A stretch of 12,975 nucleotides of DNA from CAVPRW01 sp046727435 [NCBI: bacterium]. GTDB lineage: Bacteria; Tectomicrobia; Entotheonellia; J063. This document shows, one piece after another, positions 7,919 to 12,975 of the stretch. The position numbers and the translations under genes were made by a program. The stretch covers positions 1 through 12,975 of the forward strand of contig JBKPCR010000413.1 of NCBI GenBank assembly GCA_046727435.1, written 5' to 3'. The notes beneath the pieces are model-generated. The model had not been told where the DNA came from, did no database searches, and worked only from the letters and a program-made list of their open reading frames with translations. Position 1 is the stretch's first letter. Every line of letters starts with the position of its first letter.

Positions 7919-8004
7919 AAGGTCTTTAAAATTCATACGTTCCGTTGGGTTTATGTGCGCCTGAAGGTGGGAGATCCAGTCGCTGCATGACCGGAGACCC
8001 TGCG

Positions 8005-8163
8005 TTACGCACGCAGCGTCATAACCACCCACCAGCCCCAGCACAGGCCAAGCCCCACACTAGTGGCGATGGCCCACCCAACGCCCCAGGTGCTGCCAAT
8101 GAGCAGCAACAGACTACCGACGAAAAGGAACGGTCGAACATGGGGTGCATGAGGTCGATGCAT
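8005..8163 (-). CDS. Short membrane protein, 52 residues
   Basis: ATG at 8163 is preceded on the - strand by GAGGAG (bases 8171-8176) at a spacing of seven, close to ideal; the stop is TAA at 8005-8007. The product starts with a basic, His-rich tail (MHRPHAPHVRP), then a first hydrophobic helix (FLFVGSLLLLIG, about residues 12-23), a short turn, and a second helix rich in Trp and Gly (about residues 26-48) ending with MTLRA. The positive tail points to the cytoplasmic side. Short two-helix proteins of this kind are frequent on phages and mobile elements, with no general function. The coding frame is clean and the ribosome site strong, which is why I support it despite its length. It is transcribed away from the frameshifted remnant on the + strand, and its leader overlaps that remnant's first possible start region. 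Confidence 0.68.
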   Translation of the reverse strand: MHRPHAPHVRPFLFVGSLLLLIGSTWGVGWAIATSVGLGLCWGWWVVMTLRA

Positions 8164-8179
8164 CAGCGCTCTCCTCTGT

Positions 8180-8445
8180 ATGATCAGGTGCTGTTGGGCT
8201 CAGGTGGCAACACACACGCAGCAGCGCAGTCACACCGCCACCATCGCCACCAAGAAGACCGTCGCCGAGGTGCAACAGCTGCTCTCCAGCCATGGCGCCA
8301 CCGCCGTCATGGGCGATTATGACCTCGGCGATCCGGTGGCGATGAAGTTCAAAATCCGCGTCGACGGCGAGGAGCTCGGCTACCGCTGCCAGTGAATTGG
8401 CAGGCGGTGCTCGGGATCATGCCCCATGACCGGCTGGCGCGGTGA
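8180..8445 (+). pseudogene. Frameshifted fragment of a phage-type conserved hypothetical protein
   Basis: Bases from about 8243 encode TIATKKTVAEVQQLLSSHGA, then an AVMGDYDLGDPVAMKFKI strand and VDGEELGYR. This resembles the N-terminal domain of a conserved protein found in many phages and islands. The frame ends at TGA 8393. If one C is restored near 8386 (CGC-CTG instead of CGC-TG), reading continues as YRLPVNWQAVLGIM and PHDRLAR to a TGA at 8443-8445, in the manner expected of the family. So one base appears to be lost. Family members continue for roughly 50-80 more residues, which are absent. There is no ribosome site before ATG 8180 or GTG 8204. I read it as a dead gene; a sequencing error would explain the frameshift but not the missing C-terminus. 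Confidence 0.6.
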
Positions 8446-8752
8446 AGATTACGCGCCATGAATTGGTGCCCGTCGGCCGCGGGGAGGCAAGCCCAGCGCG
8501 GTCAATGATCTGCCCCCAAGACGTCACCAAGCCCTATCCCCTTTGGTGCGAACCGATCGTCGCGCTATGAGGCGCCTAGGACCCTTCCCGGTCATGATTT
8601 CATTGGCTCCACACCCACCAGGATGATTCTCGAGGCGACTGTTGAGTCAGCCTGTCCTACACCCCGGTCATGGCAGGCTGGCCTTTTGCGACAGCCAGCT
8701 CATCGACAAACGATCGTTGCCGTGTGTTGTGCCGCTGACGAGAACGCCACAT
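8446..8752. other. Stretch with no recognised gene
   Basis: About 300 bases between the phage-type remnant and the HNH remnant. All frames are partly open because of base composition, but none gives a product I can relate to a family, and no ribosome site precedes a start. I see no terminator or repeat. Confidence 0.35.
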
Positions 8753-9141
8753 CTAGTCGCGATCAGACCGGCGACGGCAGATTTTGCAGAGGCGTCCGGC
8801 TTTCCCTCTGCTCCGCACATTCTCTGGCGTCCCAGGATGGCCTTGGCGACCATGCGTGCGTTGGGGCGCACGGTCGTGAACTCCCATGTGCATGGCTCGA
8901 TCGGGCTTCACCACGTGGGAGAATCGTACCCATGCGCGCGTACGCCGGCACTCGTGGTGGACGATTTCCCACGGTGCCCGCGGACGACCGGTGGCGAGTG
9001 CGAAACTCACACGACGCGCCCGTGTTTGCTTGCGCTTGGGCGGGTTGCCGGTACCAGGCCATCATCTTCATCGCCGTGCATGCGATAGACGTTTGGGACC
9101 ACAGAGGGCCTGGGCGGACCTCCATTCTTGGGTGATCCGTT
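8753..9141 (-). pseudogene. HNH endonuclease remnant, frameshifted
   Basis: Two consecutive frames join into one HNH endonuclease-like protein. The upstream frame, about 9141 down to 9010, ends PATRPSASKHGRVV, resembling the family segment before EHRLVME. The downstream frame, 9010 down to 8753, continues TGRPRAPWEIVHHE with a double His, a degraded zinc loop (ECRRTRAWVRFSHVV where CxxxxCVNPxHL is usual), VKPDRAMHMGVHD, and a characteristic tail GHPGTPENVRS..RLCKICRRR with a CxxC pair. The switch between frames lies near 9008-9015. The loss of the second Cys and Asn in the zinc loop and the frameshift indicate an inactive gene. It lies immediately downstream of the intact HNH gene on the same strand. 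The homology is recognised from motif order only, without a search. Confidence 0.6.
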
Positions 9142-9191
9142 GCGAGCACGGTGTGTTGCGGTGGATGAATCGCCACACCAGTCCCTCCCTT

Positions 9192-9743
9192 CTACGACGC
9201 GATACGCCTTGGGGGTGACCATCGATTTTTCACGACGAACGGGTCGCCGTATTTCTTCCAACGTTGATAGTGCTTACTGCAATACCCATGGGCGACTTGA
9301 GCCTTGCCACAGATCACACAGTGACCTTGTATTTTGGCGTGTGTTCGATTGTGGCAAGCGGGACATAACGTCTCACCATTCGACACGTCGAATCGCAACT
9401 CTGGCGCCGCGTTCCACACTTGTTTATGATGAGCGTGCAGACGTGCTGTCTGCGCGCCACAACGCTGGCACGTATACCCGTCACGTTCAAGCACGGCCTG
9501 TCGCCATTCCCGCTCACGGAAGCTTTGCCGACGGTGTCCGTTCTGCCCCAACGCCTGATCCCACCGCTCACGCGCCCTGTGCTGGATGCTTTTCGTGCGC
9601 CTCGCTAAAATGTCCGCCGCACGTTCAGGTCCATAGATTTCCGCGAGTGTCTTGCCGCGCATGTCATGTCTAATCTTGCCCGTTTTCGCCTGTGAAATTT
9701 TCCGTTTGGCCTCTTCCGACATCCGTTGTCCCTTCGTAGGCAT
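9192..9743 (-). CDS. NUMOD/HNH homing-type endonuclease
   Basis: The product has 183 residues; ATG 9743 has GGGAAG about nine bases upstream. The N-terminus carries NUMOD3-like DNA-binding motifs (GQRMSEEAKRKISQAKTG, then GKTLAEIYGPERAADI). The HNH nuclease core follows: CQRC at 92-95, the catalytic HAHH at 104-106, Asn122 in VSNGETLC, and C127, C130, H131. A separate C-terminal zinc module reads CVICGKAQVAHGYCSKHYQRW (C142, C145, C155, H158) and ends KKYGDP. All key nuclease residues are present. Such free-standing enzymes nick or cut DNA next to their own insertion site and are common in phages. It overlaps the end of the upstream gene (9670-10365) by 74 bases in another frame. The C-terminal zinc module resembles the start of other HNH proteins, so this may be a fusion with the remnant downstream. 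Confidence 0.88.
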   Translation of the reverse strand: MPTKGQRMSEEAKRKISQAKTGKIRHDMRGKTLAEIYGPERAADILARRTKSIQHRARERWDQALGQNGHRRQSFREREWRQAVLERDGYTCQRCGAQTARLHAHHKQVWNAAPELRFDVSNGETLCPACHNRTHAKIQGHCVICGKAQVAHGYCSKHYQRWKKYGDPFVVKNRWSPPRRIAS

Positions 9744-10365
9744 GAGCGACGTCTTCCCGGCAATCTTGCGTGGGTTTCTCCAGACTGTGTATCAAACCTC
9801 TTTGATGCGATCGCATCCATCCGACCCGGCCAGTCATTGGGCCGGTGGCATACCGGCGAACATGACCACGGACATCAATGCGGAACGAGACTGACCATTG
9901 CTTCTGACGGATCCTGTGCCGCGTATCCTCTTGGAGGGTCTTGCGAAAAAATACCTCGTACCAACCCGGCAAGGATTCTTGACCGCTCCGCTCGCGCTTC
10001 TTATTCAACACGGCTGAAGGTTCTTGAAAAGACAGCTTCACACTCGGTGAGCTGAGGAAATTCATCACGTGGACGGCCCACGCAAGAATACGTTTGCGTG
10101 TCTCGACTGTGCCATGCTGAGCGTACAACAGGCGATTATCGGTGGTGACGATCAGCCCGGCGCTATCGGTTTTGGCCAGGGTGTCTCTATCGTACAGAAA
10201 GAAGTGCACTTGGAACACGCGCTCGATCTCATGGCGCTGCACCTTCACGTGGGAACGCCGACCCCGCCCCACTGGTGGTGGCGGCGACGTGGATGAATGC
10301 CCGAGCGCACCGCTGCCGAGCGCGATGAAGGCACCATGCCATGACGTCCCTGGGTCAATAACCAC
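9670..10365 (-). CDS. Phage/island-type conserved hypothetical protein
   Basis: The product has 231 residues from GTG 10365; the start is uncertain because no clear ribosome site precedes it and the first ~30 residues look nondescript. From about residue 45 it looks like a conserved family seen on phages and integrative elements: ERVFQVHFFLYDRDTLAKTDS, a VTTDNRLLYAQHGTVETRKR strand-helix, AWAVHVMNFLSSPSVKLSF, a SGQESLPGWYEVFFRK segment, SFRIDVRGH and a closing W..SHQRGL...L.KP. I know no biochemical function. The family end probably falls near residue 207; the last ~25 residues here read into the HNH gene in a different frame, so the original stop may have been lost. A perfect palindrome GATGCGATCGCATC lies inside the gene at 9805-9818. 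It is divergent from the integrase, with 288 bases between them. Confidence 0.7.
   Translation of the reverse strand: MVIDPGTSWHGAFIALGSGALGHSSTSPPPPVGRGRRSHVKVQRHEIERVFQVHFFLYDRDTLAKTDSAGLIVTTDNRLLYAQHGTVETRKRILAWAVHVMNFLSSPSVKLSFQEPSAVLNKKRERSGQESLPGWYEVFFRKTLQEDTRHRIRQKQWSVSFRIDVRGHVRRYATGPMTGRVGWMRSHQRGLIHSLEKPTQDCREDVAHAYEGTTDVGRGQTENFTGENGQD
9805..9818. repeat. 14-base perfect palindrome GATGCGATCGCATC
   Basis: It is centred on GATC and contains the octamer GCGATCGC (9807-9814), one of five in the window. It lies inside the coding part of the phage-type gene, so it may be chance codon choice, but the length is notable. Confidence 0.4.
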
Positions 10366-10579
10366 TGATCAGGCGGACGTGAACCAGGGCGATGTCGGGG
10401 TGTCGTGTATGCGAGTGATGGTGCTTGGGCGAGAAAAAGGACATGCGTCAGGGATGTGCAGATGGCAGGAAGCTGGGATGAAGATGGGATATTCGCTGTT
10501 AAATCTGCATACGTATCCAATGTACCAGGTTGAAGCCATGATTGACAAGCGATTGGGCCTCCCAAGCCTGGCAAGCGCC

Positions 10580-10608
10580 TTGTCTGGCAGGGCCTGGCAT
10601 GCTAGAGT
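10580..10608 (+). promoter_or_regulatory. Candidate sigma-70-type promoter of the integrase gene
   Basis: TTGTCT at 10580-10585 and TAGAGT at 10603-10608 are separated by 17 bases, each matching four of six consensus positions. The expected start lies about 30 bases before the AGGAG of the integrase. A TTGACA at 10542-10547 also occurs upstream but has no matching -10. Prediction by eye only. Confidence 0.35.
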
Positions 10609-10653
10609 AGTTTCCAAAAATCCGATTTTACCGATCGAACAGGAGTACGCCTG

Positions 10654-11628
10654 ATGTCATTGACCACGCCTCCGATGTTAGCCATCTCCCCCGACACCCT
10701 CTCACGACTTTCGCCGGTGGATGCCCTCGCCACCCTCCCCGAAGAGGAGGTCTGGCTCGCCAGTCGGAAAAGCCCCGACACCCGACGCGTCTATGCGCAG
10801 GACATTCAGCACTTTTGCCGGGCTCTGGGCATCACCTCCCGGGACGAACTGCGGCGGGTCGACCGTCAGGCGGTGATCGCCTGGGAGCGCTCTATGCGGG
10901 AGGTGCAACGCCTCCACCCGGTGACCATTCGGCGGCGCTTATCGGCCCTGTCCAGCCTGTTCACGCATCTGGTGCGCTACGGCGTGGTGGTGCACAATCC
11001 GGTGCAGGCGGTCGAGCGCCCCGCGATTAACCGCTGGGAAGGGATGACCCCCGCCTTTACCCCGCAGCAAGCGCGAGCCTTATTGGACGCGCCGAATTCG
11101 ACCACAATTCAGGGACTGCGCGATCGCGCGATGCTCTCGGTCGGCCTGCAGGTCGGCTTGCGGCGATCGGAGATCATCCGGCTGAAGGTCCGAGATCTGC
11201 TGACGACGCATGGCTGCGATGCACTGAGGATCATCCGGAAGGGAGGCAAGCGGGACATCATCGCGATCCATCCGGAGACGGCACAACGCCTGCGGGCCTA
11301 TCTGCAGGCGGCTGGACACGCCCATGATCGGGATGGCCCACTGTTTCGACCGATGAGCCTTGGTCGAGAGCCCCACCCGATTCGCCGGCAGCTGGGCCCT
11401 GATAGCGTGGACTCTGTGGTGGAGAAGTACATCAACCAACTGGGACTGGGGCGTGGCTATTCGTCCCATTCGATGCGCGCCACGTTTATCACGACCGCCC
11501 TGGAGCATGGGGCGAAGCTCGAAGCCGTCCAACGGACGGTCGGTCACGCCGACCCGGCGACCACGCAGCTGTATGATCGGGGGCGATTTACGCCTCAGAA
11601 GTCGGCGGCGTTGGTGGTCGCGTATTGA
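10654..11628 (+). CDS. Tyrosine recombinase / integrase
   Basis: The product has 324 residues; AGGAG at 10641-10645 lies eight bases before ATG 10654. It is a full-length tyrosine recombinase of the XerC/XerD type. An N-terminal SAM-like core-binding domain covers about residues 25-125 (RKSPDTRRVYAQDIQHF, then TIRRRLSALSSLFTHLV and HNPV). The catalytic domain follows with Arg170 in QVGLRRSEI, the hairpin Lys196 in RKGGKRD, His272 and Arg275 in SHSMRATF, His298 in VGHADPATT, and the nucleophile Tyr307 in TQLYDRG. All active residues are present. It joins or excises DNA at short att sites. It is the only recombinase in the window, sits at the right end of the element-like region, and is divergent from the phage-type gene. 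I could not identify att repeats by eye. Confidence 0.93.
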   Translation: MSLTTPPMLAISPDTLSRLSPVDALATLPEEEVWLASRKSPDTRRVYAQDIQHFCRALGITSRDELRRVDRQAVIAWERSMREVQRLHPVTIRRRLSALSSLFTHLVRYGVVVHNPVQAVERPAINRWEGMTPAFTPQQARALLDAPNSTTIQGLRDRAMLSVGLQVGLRRSEIIRLKVRDLLTTHGCDALRIIRKGGKRDIIAIHPETAQRLRAYLQAAGHAHDRDGPLFRPMSLGREPHPIRRQLGPDSVDSVVEKYINQLGLGRGYSSHSMRATFITTALEHGAKLEAVQRTVGHADPATTQLYDRGRFTPQKSAALVVAY

Positions 11629-12069
11629 GCGGCTGGCACAATCCGCGCGCCGGGTGGGAGGCCAACAGCCCGACCGTGCTAGTGTCCGACTTCGCCATCA
11701 CGATCACACATGCCGATGACCCAGCTCATGATGACGCAGGCTGCACGAGGGGCGCCTCTCCTATTACAGATCTGCTCGCGCGTGTTCCATGGTGCGTGGG
11801 ATGTGCCTGTTCGGGAGTGGTCGCTGGGATGCCGTTGGTGACGTGCCCCCCAGGCATCAAGGGCGTTCGGAGTCGAGCGCGTGTCCTTTGCCACCTGCGG
11901 TCTCGAACATGTTCCGCGCCCCGCACGCTGGTTACGTTATAATGGCCAACACATCGACGGTCGGAGCCTGCATCGGTCTGTGGGCGAGGCCGCAAACATG
12001 CACGGATGACACAGCGCTCGCGCACACGCGGCGGAGCCCGGTCACGGCGACGACGCAGAGGAGGGAGTG
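11629..12069. other. Non-coding stretch between integrase and DinB-like genes
   Basis: About 440 bases with no supportable gene on either strand; small open frames have no family character or ribosome site. If the integrase acts on a nearby site, an att junction would be expected here, but I see no tRNA end or obvious direct repeat. The stretch ends with a consensus -10 box and the leader of the DinB-like gene. Confidence 0.4.
11938..11943 (+). promoter_or_regulatory. Consensus -10 box TATAAT before the DinB-like gene
   Basis: A perfect TATAAT is unusual in this GC-rich sequence and lies about 127 bases before the ATG at 12070. The positions where a -35 would fall (about 11914-11920) are GC-rich without TTGACA, so recognition would need an activator or another sigma factor. 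Low confidence. Confidence 0.35.
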
Positions 12070-12636
12070 ATGAGGCGACATTGGAGGGTAGGGACGCTCC
12101 TGGTGAGTATCGCGTGGCTGGCGGCGGCGCCGTGCGGCAGCGCGCAGACTACTGTTCTGGCCCCGTTGAAAACGCAATGGGACAACACACGCACCCTGGT
12201 GGAAGGCATCGTGGCGCAAGTCCCGGAGGACCTGTACGACTTCCGGCCCACGCCCGAGGTGCGTAGCTTCCGCGAGCAGTTCACGCACCTGATTAGCGAG
12301 AACTTCCACTTTATGGCGCAGGCTGCTGACGAGACCCCACCCATGGAGAAGAGCGCCATCGATCAGCTCAAAGGGCGCGACGACATTCTGAAGGCGCTCA
12401 AGGACAGCTATGACTACGGGGCCAAAGTCTGGATGGGCATGACGGATCAAACAGCCCTGGAGATGATCCCGGGCCGGGGTGGCCAGCCGCAGCTGCGATG
12501 GGCGCCGATCTTGGTCCAGATCATCGACAACATGAACCATTACGGCAATCTGGTCGTGTATGTCCGGCTCAAGGGCATGGTCCCCGCACGCACGGCAGGA
12601 CAGCAACAACAGCCGCCGCCGCCAACGCAGCGCTGA
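12070..12636 (+). CDS. Secreted DinB-like (DfsB family) protein
   Basis: The product has 188 residues from ATG 12070, behind a strong AGGAGG at 12059-12064; an in-frame GTG lies directly before it. The first ~25 residues form a signal peptide: RR/HWR basic start, a LLVSIAWLAAAP core and a likely cleavage after GSA before QTT. The mature part is a four-helix DinB-type domain: the first metal-site His73 in QFTHLISENF and His157 in DNMNHYGNLVVYVRL, with Asp153 where a second His of HxxxH usually stands. These proteins bind a divalent metal; some act with thiol cofactors such as bacillithiol, but the role of exported members is unknown. The tail is Gln/Pro-rich. The change at the HxxxH position is common in such exported proteins, by my recollection. 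Confidence 0.85.
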   Translation: MRRHWRVGTLLVSIAWLAAAPCGSAQTTVLAPLKTQWDNTRTLVEGIVAQVPEDLYDFRPTPEVRSFREQFTHLISENFHFMAQAADETPPMEKSAIDQLKGRDDILKALKDSYDYGAKVWMGMTDQTALEMIPGRGGQPQLRWAPILVQIIDNMNHYGNLVVYVRLKGMVPARTAGQQQQPPPPTQR

Positions 12637-12860
12637 GGTACCGCTGCTGGACCGATAGCACTGTCACGGCGATGAGACGCGATCAGGGGGTGGGGCAAGT
12701 CCCAGCAGTGCCATGTTCACATCTGGAACTGGTCATGTGTTGGGAAAAGGGTCGGGACAAGCGGCTTTTGAGCGTCCAAACTGGCAAGAACGTACCGGGT
12801 CCAGGAGCTAGCGGATAGTGTCTGGTGGACCGATGAAGGCGGTCAATCCTATCCCCGCAA

Positions 12861-12893
12861 CGCGATCGCGCGTATGGCGTGCGATCGCACGTG
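12861..12893. repeat. Two neighbouring GATC-centred palindromes
   Basis: CGCGATCGCG at 12861-12870 and CGTGCGATCGCACG at 12880-12893 are perfect palindromes nine bases apart, each containing GCGATCGC. They could be a paired binding site or methylation-related sites. No adjacent regulator is visible. Confidence 0.4.
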
Positions 12894-12905
12894 CAGTGCT
12901 GTAGG

Positions 12906-12975
12906 TCCGTCTTCGACACGCACCACCGCCACATCGTCGACTTTGCGGCCAAGCACCGGTTGCCGGCCATCGACC
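12906..12975 (+). pseudogene. Fragment resembling ABC-type substrate-binding protein
   Basis: The 23 codons up to the edge read VFDTHHRHIVDFAAKHRLPAI, closely resembling the conserved segment of TrpX-like ABC substrate-binding proteins (PF04392 type), where a THRxRIVDLAAKHRLPAIY segment precedes the conserved GG.msYG loop. Normally about 200 residues come before this point, but the same frame meets a TGA near 12833 and no matching N-terminal part precedes it. So this appears to be a broken gene or one with frameshifts, continuing beyond the window. The match is short and made by eye. Confidence 0.35.

Larger units (their letters stand above)
7535..8004. other. Non-coding stretch upstream of the DUF3987-linked gene
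   Basis: About 470 bases without a gene I can support. Open frames here are chance products of GC-rich DNA. The stretch holds two inverted repeats near 7587-7635, a GCGATCGC octamer at 7723-7730 and a third dyad at 7904-7918. It is the likely control region of the - strand genes to its left, but I find no convincing -35/-10 pair on either strand. Confidence 0.4.

Noticed and set aside
8521-8580. tRNA T-arm-like GGTTCGCACC on the - strand
   Set aside because: Neighbouring bases do not form a T stem, acceptor stem or anticodon arm.
8623-9135. 170-residue + strand frame
   Set aside because: No family character; the opposite strand carries recognisable HNH motifs.
11932-12609. 225-residue - strand frame opposite the DinB-like gene
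   Set aside because: The + strand product has a signal peptide, a strong ribosome site and DinB motifs.
1-12975. CRISPR array
   Set aside because: No regularly spaced direct repeats were seen anywhere in the window.

Overview
The window is high-GC bacterial DNA with dense coding and strong Shine-Dalgarno sites (mostly GGAGG/GAGGAG 5-9 bases before the start). I see no rRNA, tRNA or CRISPR array and no taxon-specific marker. The gene families present (tandem class III cyclase, stand-alone propeller hydrolase, luciferase-like enzyme, secreted DinB-like protein, DUF3987 protein) suit an uncultured soil or sediment bacterium, but I cannot assign a phylum from sequence alone.

Left part (1-5399, all + strand): the 3' end of a cyclase-domain protein with two cyclase modules, then a five-bladed-propeller glycosidase-like protein, a class I SAM methyltransferase, a RutB-like isochorismatase-family amidohydrolase with its catalytic triad, a luciferase-like protein that has lost its middle, a 72-residue two-helix membrane protein and a GNAT acetyltransferase. 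Each gene has its own ribosome binding site and gaps of roughly 50-440 bases. They look like separately expressed accessory metabolic genes rather than one pathway.

Middle part (about 5479-11628): a probable integrated mobile element. On the - strand lie a DUF3987 ATPase/primase-helicase-like protein preceded by a small basic unknown protein, a 52-residue membrane protein, a frameshifted HNH endonuclease remnant, an intact NUMOD/HNH homing-type endonuclease and a phage-type conserved protein that overlaps it by 74 bases. On the + strand are a frameshifted phage-type remnant and, at the right end, an intact tyrosine recombinase transcribed away from the rest. Two broken genes, two HNH genes and long non-coding stretches suggest an element that is partly decayed.

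Right part (11629-12975): a non-coding stretch with a consensus -10 box, a secreted DinB-like protein, and at the very edge a short reading frame resembling the core of ABC-type substrate-binding proteins, apparently without its N-terminal part in this window.

The most interesting points are the composite or tandem HNH region inside the element, the unknown gene paired with DUF3987, the overlooked 52-residue membrane gene, the in-frame internal deletion in the luciferase-like gene, and five GCGATCGC octamers where about 0.4 would be expected.
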